64,000 nucleotides of DNA from Pseudoxanthomonas suwonensis (GCA_003240695.1 QFNC01000011.1:1-64000); one strand, 5' to 3'. Shown: positions 18,153 through 27,658, counted from the stretch's first letter. Program-made: numbers and translations. The notes: generated by a model from the sequence alone, not told the origin.

Positions 18153-21100
18153 ATGCCCGCTTCCTTCGTTCATCTGCATCTGCACAGCGAGTATTCGCTG
18201 GCCGACTCCACCCTCCGCATCCCGGAACTGGTGTCGGCCTGTGCCGCGCGCGGCCTGCCGGCGGTGGCCGTCACCGACCGCAGCAATCTGTTCGCGCTGG
18301 TCAAGTTCTTCAAGGCCGCGGAAAAGGCCGGCATCAAGCCGATTGCCGGCGCCGACGTGTGCATCGCCCAGGGTGATGAAGCCCCGTGGCAGCTGACCCT
18401 GCTGTGCCGCAACCACGCCGGCTATCTGCAGCTGTCGCGCCTGCTGACCCGTGCCTGGCTGGAAGGCCAGCGCCACGATGGCGTGGTGTTGCGTCCGCAG
18501 TGGCTCCAGCAGGACACCGACGATCTGTTCGCGCTGGCCGGTCGCCACAGCCTGGCCGGACAGCTGGTGGGCGCAGATCGGCACGACCAGGCACTGCAGG
18601 CCCTCGCCGACCTGCAACACGGTTTCGATGACCGCCTGCATCTGGAACTGACCCGCTGCGGCCTGCCCGGCGAAGCCGCCTTCAACACGTTTGCCTTGCA
18701 CGCCGCCGGCAGCGCCGCACTGCCGATCATCGCCAGCAATGACGTGCGCTTCCGCGACGCGGACGGTTTCGACGCGCACGAGGCGCGGGTGTGCATCGCC
18801 TCGGGCCGGGTGCTGGACGACAGCCGCCGGCCGCGCGACTACAGTCCCGAGCAATGGCTGAAACCGGCCGATGCCATGGCCGAGCTGTTCGCAGACCTGC
18901 CCGATGCGGTGGACAACACGGTGGCGCTGGCGATGCGCTGCAATCTGGAACTGAAACTGGGCACCTACCATCTGCCCGCATTTCCGGTGCCCTCCGACCA
19001 AACCCTGGACAGCTGGATCCGCAGCCAGGCACACGATGGTCTGAGCGCACGCCTGCAGCACGCCGCACCCGGCGATGGCTTCAGCGAGGCCGATTACCGC
19101 AGGCGGCTGGACACCGAGCTGGACGTGATCATCCAGATGGGCTTTCCCGGCTATTTCCTGATCGTGGCCGACTTCATCAACTGGGCCAAGCAGAACGGCA
19201 TCCCGGTGGGGCCGGGACGCGGCTCCGGCGCGGGCTCGCTGGTGGCGTGGGCGCTGGGCATCACCGATCTGGATCCGCTGCCGTACGACCTGCTGTTCGA
19301 GCGTTTCCTGAATCCCGAACGCGTGTCGATGCCCGACTTCGACATCGACTTCTGCATGGACCGCCGCGACGAGGTGATCGATTATGTCGCGGGTAAATAT
19401 GGCCGCGACCGGGTCAGCCAGATCATCACCTACGGCACCATGGCCGCGAAGGCGGTGGTGCGCGATGCCGGGCGCGTGCTGGGCTTTCCCTACGGTTTCG
19501 TGGACGGGGTGGCCAAGCTGATCCCGATGACGCTGGGCATCGGCCTTGCCGACGCCCTGGGCCGCACCGACAAGTCGCGCAGCGACGAGGCCTGGCGCTC
19601 GGACGAACTGATCGCACGTTACGCCGGCGAAGACGACGTGCGCGACCTGATCGACCTGGCGCTGCAGCTGGAAGACCTGACCCGCAATGCCGGCAAGCAC
19701 GCCGGCGGCGTGGTGATCGCCCCATCACCGCTGTCGGACTTCTGCCCGCTGTTCGCCGAACACGACGGCCACGGCGGCGGCCGCAACCCGGTGACCCAGT
19801 TCGACAAGGACGACGTGGAAGCGGTAGGACTGGTGAAGTTCGACTTCCTCGGCCTGCGCACGCTCACCATCATCGACTGGGCGATGGATGCCATCAATGC
19901 CGGCCGCGCGCAGCGTGGCGAGCCGCCGCTGGACATCACCACCCTGCCGCTGGACGACGCCGCCACCTACCGCCTGTTCGCGCGTGGCGACACGGTAGCG
20001 GTGTTCCAGTTCGAATCGCGCGGCATGCGCGAACTGCTGAAACGCGCGAAACCCGACACCTTCGAGGACATCATCGCCTTGGCCGCGCTGTTCCGTCCCG
20101 GTCCGCTGGGCTCGGGGATGGACCGCGACTGGGTGGACCGCAAACACGGCAAGGCCGCGGTCACCTATCCGCACCCGCTTCTGGAAGACGTGCTGGCGCC
20201 CACCTACGGCGTGATCGTGTACCAGGAACAGGTGATGCAGATCGCGCAGGTGCTGGCGGGCTATTCGCTGGGCGGCGCCGACCTGCTGCGCCGCGCGATG
20301 GGCAAGAAGAAGGCCGAGGAAATGGCCCGCGAACGCGCCAAGTTCGAGTCCGGCGCGGCCGCCAACGGCGTGGACCCGCGCACCGCCTCGCAGATCTTCG
20401 ACCTGATGGAGAAGTTCGCCGAATACGGCTTCAACAAGTCGCATTCGGCCGCCTACGCGCTGGTTGCCTACCAGACCGCGTGGCTGAAGGTGCATCATCC
20501 GGCGGCGTTCATGGCCGCGGTGCTGTCCTCGGACATGGACAAGACCGACAAGGTGGTGCTGTTCCTGGAGGAAGCCCGGCGCATGCAGCTGACCGTGCAG
20601 CCGCCGGACGTGAATGCCTCCGATTACCGCTTCCGCGCCACCAGCGTCGACACCATCCAGTACGGACTGGGCGCGATCAAGGGCGTGGGCCGCGGCGCCT
20701 GCGAGATGATCGCCGCCGAACGTGCCCGCGGCGGCGCCTATGCCGATCTGATGGATTTCTGCACCCGCACCGACGGCAGCAAGCTGAATCGGCGCGTGCT
20801 GGAAGCCCTGGTGCATGCCGGTGCGCTCGACAGCCTGGGCGAGAACCGGCCCACCCTGCTGGCGCAGTTGCCCGACGTGCTGAAGGCCACCGAACAGCGG
20901 GCGCAGGAACAGGCCGCCGGCCAGAACAGCCTGTTCGGCGGCTTCGGTGCTGTCACCACAGCCGCTGCCGTGCCCATCACCCTGCCCCGCGAGCCCGACT
21001 GGCCGCTGCTGCGCAAATTGCAGGGCGAACGCGACACGCTGGGGGTGTATCTCAGCGGCCATCCGCTGGACCCGCACCGCGACGACCTGCTGGGCCTGCT

Positions 21101-21698
21101 CGGCCACGACCTGGGCCAGCTGGACACCCTGTGGCAGCAGCGCCCGGCCGAGGCACAGCGCGGCTATCGACCGGAATTGACCGTTCTGATCGCAGGCCAG
21201 GTGACCGGCCTGCGCAAGAAGGGCGACAGCCAGGCCTTCGTGCAGCTGGAAGACGGCCGCGGCCGGCTGGAATGCGCCTTCTTCGCCGAAGTCCACCACG
21301 AACATGCCGCCCTGCTGACCCGCGACCGCATCCTGGTGGTGGAAGGCGGTCTGCGCGAAGACGAGTTTTCCGGCGGCTTTTCGCTGCGAGCGCGACGCTG
21401 CTGGGATTTCGAGCAGCTGTGCACCCGCCATGCACGCTCGGTGGCCATCCGCATCGACCTGCGCCGGTCCGGCGCCCGTGCGGCTCTGCAGGACACGCTG
21501 CGGCAGCATGCCGGCAGCACGCCCTTGCTGATCGATGCCACCACCGCCGGCGCGCGCGGGCGCGTGCACCTGAATGGCGGCAGCGGCCTGCGGGTGGACG
21601 TGCAGCTGCCGGACCTGCTGCGCCGCCTGCCCGGGGTCAGCGAGGTGCGGATCGGCTTCCAGCCTCCGTGGCAGGCTGCGCCGGATCGCGCCGACTGA
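18153..21698 (+). CDS. dnaE: DNA polymerase III alpha subunit
   Basis: Replicative polymerase catalytic subunit. The 1181-residue protein begins with a PHP domain (SFVHLHLHSEYSLADS), contains the palm-domain GPGRGSGAGSLVAWALGI and the catalytic aspartates in MPDFDIDF (about 394-400) plus KFDFLGL near 565. The fingers and tandem HhH (YGLGAIKGVG) come next, then an OB domain (TVLIAGQVTGLRKKGDSQAFVQLED). The length and complete OB/tau-binding end fit DnaE1 rather than the shorter error-prone DnaE2. It lies downstream of accA and tilS. Confidence 0.96.
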   Translation: MPASFVHLHLHSEYSLADSTLRIPELVSACAARGLPAVAVTDRSNLFALVKFFKAAEKAGIKPIAGADVCIAQGDEAPWQLTLLCRNHAGYLQLSRLLTRAWLEGQRHDGVVLRPQWLQQDTDDLFALAGRHSLAGQLVGADRHDQALQALADLQHGFDDRLHLELTRCGLPGEAAFNTFALHAAGSAALPIIASNDVRFRDADGFDAHEARVCIASGRVLDDSRRPRDYSPEQWLKPADAMAELFADLPDAVDNTVALAMRCNLELKLGTYHLPAFPVPSDQTLDSWIRSQAHDGLSARLQHAAPGDGFSEADYRRRLDTELDVIIQMGFPGYFLIVADFINWAKQNGIPVGPGRGSGAGSLVAWALGITDLDPLPYDLLFERFLNPERVSMPDFDIDFCMDRRDEVIDYVAGKYGRDRVSQIITYGTMAAKAVVRDAGRVLGFPYGFVDGVAKLIPMTLGIGLADALGRTDKSRSDEAWRSDELIARYAGEDDVRDLIDLALQLEDLTRNAGKHAGGVVIAPSPLSDFCPLFAEHDGHGGGRNPVTQFDKDDVEAVGLVKFDFLGLRTLTIIDWAMDAINAGRAQRGEPPLDITTLPLDDAATYRLFARGDTVAVFQFESRGMRELLKRAKPDTFEDIIALAALFRPGPLGSGMDRDWVDRKHGKAAVTYPHPLLEDVLAPTYGVIVYQEQVMQIAQVLAGYSLGGADLLRRAMGKKKAEEMARERAKFESGAAANGVDPRTASQIFDLMEKFAEYGFNKSHSAAYALVAYQTAWLKVHHPAAFMAAVLSSDMDKTDKVVLFLEEARRMQLTVQPPDVNASDYRFRATSVDTIQYGLGAIKGVGRGACEMIAAERARGGAYADLMDFCTRTDGSKLNRRVLEALVHAGALDSLGENRPTLLAQLPDVLKATEQRAQEQAAGQNSLFGGFGAVTTAAAVPITLPREPDWPLLRKLQGERDTLGVYLSGHPLDPHRDDLLGLLGHDLGQLDTLWQQRPAEAQRGYRPELTVLIAGQVTGLRKKGDSQAFVQLEDGRGRLECAFFAEVHHEHAALLTRDRILVVEGGLREDEFSGGFSLRARRCWDFEQLCTRHARSVAIRIDLRRSGARAALQDTLRQHAGSTPLLIDATTAGARGRVHLNGGSGLRVDVQLPDLLRRLPGVSEVRIGFQPPWQAAPDRAD

Positions 21699-21778
21699 AG
21701 GCATTACCTCCGCGCACCCGGCAGTGCGGTAGCATGCGGGACACCATTCCCCTCCGCACCGTCGGCCAGCATTCCGCC

Positions 21779-22486
21779 ATGATCGAATTCGGACACCTGA
21801 CCCATGTCGGCCTGCGGCGCGAGCTGAACGAGGACACCTACTACGGCGACGGCGAACTGGGCCTGTGGCTGGTGGCCGACGGGATGGGCGGCCACGAGTA
21901 CGGCGAAGTGGCCAGCGCCATGGCTCGCGAGACCATCGTGCGCGAAGTGCGCCAGGGCACGCCGCTGGCGCAGGCGATCCGTATCGCCGATGCGGACATC
22001 ATCGCCGAATCGAAGAAGCGCGGCGACTCGCTGCCGATGGGCACCACCGTGGTGGCGGCACGGGTGCAAGGGCGTCGCTTCGAAGTGGCCTGGGTCGGCG
22101 ACAGCCGGGCGTACCTGTGGCGCGATCGCACGCTGATGCAGCTCTCGCAGGACCACAGCTACGTGCAGCAGCTGATCCAGCAGGGCGCGATCAGCAGCGA
22201 GCAGGCCCGCCACCACCCGCACCGCAACGTGGTGACCCAGGCGCTGGGGGTGACCGCGCCGGACGATCTGGACGTGGAAACCCTGTCCGGCGATTTCCTG
22301 CCCGGCATGCAGCTGCTGCTGTGCAGCGACGGCCTGACCGAGGACGTGGAAGATGCCGCCATCGCCGCCGCCCTGCTGCATGCCGACGACAGTGCGCAGG
22401 AAGTGGTGGATACCCTGGTGTGCGCCGCACTGGACAGCGGCGGTTCGGACAACATCACCGTGGTGCTGATCCGCCGCGCGGGCTGA
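21779..22486 (+). CDS. PP2C-family serine/threonine phosphatase
   Basis: A 235-residue Stp1-like soluble phosphatase. The metal-binding motifs are clear: RRELNEDTYY near the N-terminus, VADGMGGHEYGEVAS, WVGDSRAYLW, CSDGLTED and GGSDNITVVL at the end. An in-frame ATG at 21734 would add 15 residues not seen in the family core. Such phosphatases often reverse PknB/PpkA-type kinases and in some bacteria regulate type VI secretion, but no kinase or secretion gene is adjacent here. Confidence 0.92.
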   Translation: MIEFGHLTHVGLRRELNEDTYYGDGELGLWLVADGMGGHEYGEVASAMARETIVREVRQGTPLAQAIRIADADIIAESKKRGDSLPMGTTVVAARVQGRRFEVAWVGDSRAYLWRDRTLMQLSQDHSYVQQLIQQGAISSEQARHHPHRNVVTQALGVTAPDDLDVETLSGDFLPGMQLLLCSDGLTEDVEDAAIAAALLHADDSAQEVVDTLVCAALDSGGSDNITVVLIRRAG

Positions 22487-22492
22487 GCCGGA

Positions 22493-23221
22493 TCAGTCGG
22501 CGGTTTCCGCCTGCACGGACGGCAGCAGCACCTTCGACATCGGCAGCGCGCATTCCATCACGATGCACAGCGCCAGCGCCGGATCCAGCGCCTGTTTGCC
22601 CAATGCAATCGCCTCCTGCACCGCCAGCGCGTACACCAGATGCCACTGGCGCGGATCCGGGCAGAACAACTTCACGGTCGGCAGCAACGGCTGCCACAGT
22701 GCCTGCAGGTATGCGATCGGCAGTGCCGCCGGGCGATGATGCTCGGGCAGGCGCGGCACCCCGAAGTCCGGCGTGCCGATGCTGGCGGACACGTGCCGGA
22801 ACAGCGCCATCATGTCCACGAATTCGGTCGCTCCGGCATCCTGCGCGGCACCGGCAGCAAGGCTCCATACCGAATACTCGCTTTCGGCCAGCGCCGCATT
22901 CAGTGCATTGCCGAAGCAGTACCGCGTGCCATCGCCGGTTTCCACCATCGTGAAGGGTTCCGGATCGGGCAACGCCGGATCGTCCAGCTGCGCCTGCACG
23001 CCGGCTTGGCAGGCGTAGCCGGCCAATGCGCCCAGCGCGCACAGCAGCGATTCGATGTGCACGCCGCGCTCGCCCTGCAAGGCCTGGATCACGCGGCCGA
23101 ACACTTCCTTCGCGCCCACCTTGGCACCGATCAGCGGATCGTCGGCGCGGTGGGCATCGATCTGCCGCAGCAGCGCGGTGGTGGCCGGATGCAGCCCGGG
23201 GTCGGTCGGTTGGTCGGTCAT
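22493..23221 (-). CDS. Hypothetical protein
   Basis: A 242-residue soluble protein that I do not recognise. No signal peptide or membrane segment is visible. It is moderately acidic and rich in alanine and leucine, with a region ETGDGTRYCFGNALNAALAES near 90-110 and several cysteines. The start at 23221 (MTDQPTDPGLHPATTALLRQ) is favoured over a longer frame beginning at 23281. It converges with the PP2C gene, with six bases between the stops, and is divergent from the effector gene that follows. Codon use is like the core genome. Confidence 0.75.
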   Translation of the reverse strand: MTDQPTDPGLHPATTALLRQIDAHRADDPLIGAKVGAKEVFGRVIQALQGERGVHIESLLCALGALAGYACQAGVQAQLDDPALPDPEPFTMVETGDGTRYCFGNALNAALAESEYSVWSLAAGAAQDAGATEFVDMMALFRHVSASIGTPDFGVPRLPEHHRPAALPIAYLQALWQPLLPTVKLFCPDPRQWHLVYALAVQEAIALGKQALDPALALCIVMECALPMSKVLLPSVQAETAD

Positions 23222-23329
23222 GGGGATGCGGCAGCGGGGCGGCCATCGATCATACCCAGCTTCGCAGCGCATTGACTGCACCCGCTGTCACCGCTAGCGT
23301 GGGCACTGCATTCCCTGCAAGGAAGCCCC

Positions 23330-25585
23330 ATGACCACTGCACCCGACCGCTCCGACTCCCGCCCCCACACCGCCGACGTGGCCGCGCTGGCCGCCGCCAC
23401 CGATGCCGCCGGCAACGTGAACGCCCTTGCCTACGAGGCCCAACGCTTGATCCTGCGCCACCAGGGCATCGGCGGCATCGATGCGCCGGGATTGGCCGGC
23501 GCCCTGCGCGATTCGCCCGGATTGGCGCAATTCGGCGTGCACGCCATGGCCCAGGCCATCGCGGAGCGGCTGCCCACGCAGGCCGAACGCGATCGTCTCG
23601 ATCGTGCGCTGGATGCCGCCAACCTCACCGACACCCCGCTGGAACGCCTGGGCGAACGCATCGTCGAAACCGCCGGCACCGCCATCGAAACCGGCAGGGA
23701 GGCCGCGCGCTGGGCCGACGATTACCTCACACGCACACTGTCCTGGTCGTACCAGTGGTCGCAGGATGCCGCCGCCGACAGCAACAGCACGCCCGGCCTG
23801 CGCGCCGCGGCCGACCTGGCGCGCGAGGCCGTGGCGCAGTCGCAACGGGCCTACGGCATCGCCAGCGGCGGCACCGTGCACGCGCTGGAACTGCTGCAGG
23901 ACACGGTGGAACTGCCGGCGCTGGCCGTGCGCCTGATCCAGGATCGCGAGTACCGCGAAGTGCTGGTGAATGCCGCACTGCTGTACGCCGCGCAAACGTT
24001 GCAGGACTCGGAAAAACCGGTGCGCGATGTCGCCATGGCTGGCGCAAAGGCCCTGCTGGCCTGGCGTGACGAACTGCAGCAGGCCACGCTGGAAGGCCGC
24101 GAACAGCAGTTCCTGGGCAACACCGCCGGGGCGGTGGGCGTGGAGCTGCTGGCCCTGACCGTGCCGGAAACCAGACTGCCGGCCTTCGCCAAGCTGGTGC
24201 GCGGCGCGCACCTGGCCACGCCCGATGCCTTGGGCGAATCCCTGCGGCTGGCGCTGCATCCCAGCCCCGACGCGCCACGTTTGCGCGACCTGCTGCCGAA
24301 TGCGGAGCTTCCCGATCTGCCCGATGGCGACGGTCTGATGGCCACCCGGCGCGGCCCCGGTCGTGGCAAAGCGGGCGATGCCGGCGTGCTGGACCCCGAA
24401 CCCCTGCGCGATGCGCTGGACGATGCCATAGGCGGCGCCGTGCCCGGCAGCCGGCTGGCCACGCGCGCCGGCGCACAGCTGGAAGACGTGGCCCGGGACG
24501 GCCTGCTGCATGCGCAAGTGGCCTTGCTGCGTCGCGAAGGCCAGCTGCAACCGCTGATCGACGCCGCCCGCGCCACTCGCAGCATCGACGGACTGCTGCG
24601 CAGCGGCGAACTGGCCCCAGGCGAACTGGCCGCCATCGCCAAGCTGGATGCATCGTTTTTTAATGGCAAGGTGGATTTCAACCAGGCGGTGGCCTACAGC
24701 ACCCGCGGCGTGGACCTGGCCCGGCTGTCCAGCAGCCAGCTGGGCGAAATGGGCGAGGCGCTGTTCACCTGGCAGCTGCTGCAGAAAGGCCATACCGACA
24801 TCGTGGCGGTCAAGAATGCCTCCGGCCACGGCATCGACGTGATCAGCCGCGATGCCCAAGGCGAACTGGTGTTCTACGAAGTGAAAACCACCGCCGCCGG
24901 ACATATGCGAGCGCAGCGAGGGGATCCCGAGGAATTTATAACTGCTCGGCTCGAACGAGCGATCACTGCAGATCGCCATTGGGCGCCACATAACACGTTA
25001 CCTGGGCTTGATGAACTCGCATCCAGAATCCAGGCCGAACTGATAAACCCAGACACTAGAAAAATCGAGGTTCGCAACGCCCGCTGGGTGCAGATGGAAC
25101 TGGGCCACGAACCGGGCACCCGCAAGCTGACCATCGACAGCACCGAGGTCGAATGGACCAAACCAGTCGCGAAAAACCCGCAAGCTTTGCTGACCGAACC
25201 CGGCCATGTCGACTATCCGCTATACCAGCAGGCGCACGCACTGCTGCAGCGCTTCGATGCCGACAATGGTTACCAGCGTAGTGATCTGCAGCGCGAGCAA
25301 CTGGCCGCCGCGCTGACCGTGCGCGCCAAGGACCAGGGGTTCGAACAGATGCACCACATCATCGGCATCAACGATGGGGCGCGCCTGTTCGCCATCGACC
25401 TGCCAGACAGCAAATCCCTCTTCCGGCGCACGGCCCACGTGGACAGCGCCGAGGCGCAGGAGCAGTCGCTGGCCACCACCCACGACGAGCTGGCCCGGGT
25501 GGATGCGCGCCTGGCCCAGCATGCCATCGACTTCCCACCCCGCAGTCCGGATGACCCCAATCGCGGTGGTCCGGTGATGAGCTGA
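23330..25585 (+). CDS. Putative X-T4SS effector: PD-(D/E)XK nuclease-like core with C-terminal XVIPCD-like domain
   Basis: A 751-residue protein. The N-terminal 440 residues are alpha-helical and unassigned. A restriction-endonuclease-like core follows: LGEMGEALFTWQL at about 471-483, HGID with D503, and YEVK with E517 and K519, the E...GID...ExK order of the PD-(D/E)XK superfamily. Residues about 640-740 resemble XVIPCD, the secretion domain of Xanthomonadales T4SS effectors: DYPLYQQAHALLQRFD, MHHIIGINDGARLFAID, a histidine/valine segment, then EQSLATT. The presumed immunity gene starts five bases downstream. Together this suggests an antibacterial DNase delivered to rivals. No VirB/VirD4 genes are in the window, so delivery is inferred. 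Loss of the lysine or glutamate pair would argue against nuclease activity; both are present. Confidence 0.72.
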   Translation: MTTAPDRSDSRPHTADVAALAAATDAAGNVNALAYEAQRLILRHQGIGGIDAPGLAGALRDSPGLAQFGVHAMAQAIAERLPTQAERDRLDRALDAANLTDTPLERLGERIVETAGTAIETGREAARWADDYLTRTLSWSYQWSQDAAADSNSTPGLRAAADLAREAVAQSQRAYGIASGGTVHALELLQDTVELPALAVRLIQDREYREVLVNAALLYAAQTLQDSEKPVRDVAMAGAKALLAWRDELQQATLEGREQQFLGNTAGAVGVELLALTVPETRLPAFAKLVRGAHLATPDALGESLRLALHPSPDAPRLRDLLPNAELPDLPDGDGLMATRRGPGRGKAGDAGVLDPEPLRDALDDAIGGAVPGSRLATRAGAQLEDVARDGLLHAQVALLRREGQLQPLIDAARATRSIDGLLRSGELAPGELAAIAKLDASFFNGKVDFNQAVAYSTRGVDLARLSSSQLGEMGEALFTWQLLQKGHTDIVAVKNASGHGIDVISRDAQGELVFYEVKTTAAGHMRAQRGDPEEFITARLERAITADRHWAPHNTLPGLDELASRIQAELINPDTRKIEVRNARWVQMELGHEPGTRKLTIDSTEVEWTKPVAKNPQALLTEPGHVDYPLYQQAHALLQRFDADNGYQRSDLQREQLAAALTVRAKDQGFEQMHHIIGINDGARLFAIDLPDSKSLFRRTAHVDSAEAQEQSLATTHDELARVDARLAQHAIDFPPRSPDDPNRGGPVMS

Positions 25586-25590
25586 AGGTC

Positions 25591-26496
25591 ATGGCCACGC
25601 CTGAAAAACTGCCATGGGATCGCTCACTGAAATCAGTCTTCAAGGACTGCGAACGCTGGTGGCAGCATTTCATGGTGGAGCGCGACCGCTTGGGAACTAA
25701 TTTAGCCAAGTTGCGCGAAGAACTGGATGCACCTGGACGCTTTCTTGGGGGGGGGGGCACGTTGCACATAATATGGCATGCTCTAGAAAATGGATGCTGC
25801 GTCTGGAGTGGACGCAGCGAAATGGAAAAAATAGCGCAGCCATTGCGCCACGGCGTAAAATTCCGTGAACTGGAATTTCGTGAATATGCAGGGAAATCGA
25901 TGCCACACCCGCATCAACCGTTGCGTGCATTCAAAACCAGTTGCTCTGCAGTGGGCCCGACCATGCTGTCCGATTGGCCCTCGGCCCGCCTGTGCGCCGA
26001 ACAACTGATTGCGGTGGCGGAAAAAGAACAACGCATCAAACATCCGGACCTGTTTCGCGACGGCTGGGGCTGCGGTGGCCACGATGCCTTCGTCATCGCG
26101 CTGCTGTCGCAGGCCTTCGACATTCCCACCAGCTACCAGCCGGCCAGACCGATGGTCCAGCCGTACCGGCAGCTGCTGGACGTGTGGCGCGCCGAGGACG
26201 AAGCCGCATTCCAGGCCGCCATGCAGGCGGCCTGCGCCTTCCACATCAAGCACAGCCTGCTCGGCGGAGGCGGCGGTGATCCTGAATTCGAATACTCTCT
26301 GGACATCGTGTATGCGGTGGACCTGCTGGCAGTGCAGGCCCTGCGCCGCCGCGATGGCCTGCCCGAATTCAGCGCCGGGCATCTGCTGGTGGACACGCCG
26401 TGGTCCATCGTCCGGGACCTGCCGCAGTGCGATCCGCACCCGCTGGCGGTGGAAGTGGAGCAGCGCCTGAAGCAGGATTTCCCGAGTTTCCGATGA
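25591..26496 (+). CDS. Putative cytoplasmic immunity protein, intact copy
   Basis: A 301-residue protein without signal peptide, in the position expected for the immunity partner of the upstream nuclease-like effector (five-base gap). I do not recognise a named family. Visible landmarks are WWQHFMVERD, REELDAPGRFLGGGG, KFRELEFREYAGKSMPHPHQP and GGHDAFVIALLSQAFDIP. The four glycines near residue 55 are encoded by an 11-base G run at 25747-25757, and the frame stays open here. A second, highly similar copy follows 244 bases downstream, which supports a role as a duplicated immunity module. A cytoplasmic location fits protection against a nuclease. Confidence 0.65.
   Translation: MATPEKLPWDRSLKSVFKDCERWWQHFMVERDRLGTNLAKLREELDAPGRFLGGGGTLHIIWHALENGCCVWSGRSEMEKIAQPLRHGVKFRELEFREYAGKSMPHPHQPLRAFKTSCSAVGPTMLSDWPSARLCAEQLIAVAEKEQRIKHPDLFRDGWGCGGHDAFVIALLSQAFDIPTSYQPARPMVQPYRQLLDVWRAEDEAAFQAAMQAACAFHIKHSLLGGGGGDPEFEYSLDIVYAVDLLAVQALRRRDGLPEFSAGHLLVDTPWSIVRDLPQCDPHPLAVEVEQRLKQDFPSFR
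25747..25757 (+). repeat. Poly-G tract (11) inside the intact immunity gene
   Basis: Eleven consecutive G residues encode glycines in the sequence FLGGGGTLH. With 11 the reading frame is correct. Tracts of this length are prone to slipped-strand changes and also to sequencing error. Confidence 0.9.
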
Positions 26497-26729
26497 GCCA
26501 CATCATCGGCATCGACGACGGCGCCCACATGTTCGCCATCGACCTTCCGGACAGCAAATCCCTGTTCCGGCGTACCGCCCATGTGGACGTGGCCGGGGCA
26601 CAGGAGCAATCGCTGGCCGCCACCCACGACGAACTGGCCCGGGTGGATGCCCGTCTGGCCCAGCACGCCATCGATTTTGCACCCCGCACCCCGGACGACC
26701 CCAATCGGGGCGGTCGGGTGATTGGCTGA
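26493..26729 (+). CDS. Orphan XVIPCD-like C-terminal effector fragment
   Basis: A 78-residue open frame beginning at ATG 26493, which overlaps the stop of the first immunity gene. It is nearly the same as the last 78 residues of the upstream effector (HIIGIDDGAHMFAIDLPDSK, HVDVAGAQEQSLAATHDEL). It contains only the distal half of the XVIPCD-like domain and no toxin domain, so it is most likely a relic of a tandem duplication that carried an effector tail plus an immunity gene. Whether it is translated is unknown; the ATGA overlap would allow it. Confidence 0.6.
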   Translation: MSHIIGIDDGAHMFAIDLPDSKSLFRRTAHVDVAGAQEQSLAATHDELARVDARLAQHAIDFAPRTPDDPNRGGRVIG

Positions 26730-26739
26730 GAGTCCCACC

Positions 26740-27644
26740 ATGCAACACAAACTGCAATGGGATCCCAGCCTGAAGAAAGTGTTCAAGGGCTGCGAGGTGT
26801 GGTGGCAGCACTTCATGGTCAAACACGACGAGCTCGGAATTGAGTCCGCCAAGTTGCGCGAGGAACTTGATGCTCCAGGCCGTTTTCTCGGGGGGGGGGG
26901 GGAGGCACTTTGCATCTGATTTGGCACGCTTATCAAATGCAATCCATCGTGCTGGCTTGGAAAAACGACATCGAGATCATTCCGCAACCCTTACGCTACG
27001 GGATTAAATTCCGCGAACTGGAATTCCGTGAAGCTGCTGGAAAATCCATGCCGCACCCGCATCAACCCTTGCTACCTTTCCGCACCAGTTGTGCGGCCGT
27101 GGCCCCGACCATGCTGTCCGACTGGCATTCGGCCCGCCTGTGTGCCGAACAACTGATTGCGGTGGCGGAAAAAGAACAACGCATCAAACATCCGGACCTG
27201 TTTCGCGACGGCTGGGGCCGTGGCGGCCACGATGCCTTCGTCATCGCGCTGCTCTCGCAGGCCTTCGACATCCCAACTGCCTATCAACCGGCCAGACCGA
27301 TGGTACAACCCTACCAGCAGCGACTGAACGTCTGGAACGGCGAGGATGAAGCCGCATTTCAAGCCGCCATGCAGGCAGCCTGCGCCTTCCACATCAAGCA
27401 CAGCCTGCTGGGCGGCGGCGGCGGCGATCCAGAATTCGAGTTGCCGCTGGACATCGTGTATGCTGTGGACCTGCTGGCAGTGCAGGCCCTGCGCCGCCGC
27501 GATGGCCTGCCCGAATTCAGTGCCGGACACTTGCTGGTGGACACGCCGTGGTCCATCGTCCGCGACCTGCCGCAGTGCGAACCGCATCCGCTGGCGGTGG
27601 AAGTGGAACACCGCCTGAAGCAGGATTTCCCGAGTTTCCATTAG
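26740..27644 (+). pseudogene. Second immunity-gene copy, out of frame at a poly-G tract
   Basis: This is a duplicate of the 25591 gene. Frame one runs from ATG 26740 (MQHKLQWDPSLKKVFKGCEV) to the glycine codons and stops at about 26919. The rest of the protein, from TLHLIWHAYQMQS to the end, continues in another frame to 27644. The break is at a 13-base G run. Eleven or fourteen Gs would restore a full-length protein of about 301 residues. Sequence after the break is well preserved, which argues for a recent or reversible shift, or a miscalled homopolymer, rather than old decay. Confidence 0.7.
26890..26902 (+). repeat. Poly-G tract (13) at the frame break of the second immunity copy
   Basis: Thirteen consecutive Gs at the codon positions equivalent to the 11-G tract of copy 1, followed by AGGCACTTTGC. 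The count puts the downstream coding sequence out of frame. Changes of +1 or -2 would restore it. Confidence 0.9.
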
Positions 27645-27658
27645 TTCGGTGCGGTCGG

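Noticed and set aside
18153..21698. Error-prone DnaE2 instead of replicative DnaE
   Set aside because: No imuA/imuB neighbours, full C-terminal OB region, and the accA-tilS-dnaE context fits the replicative subunit.
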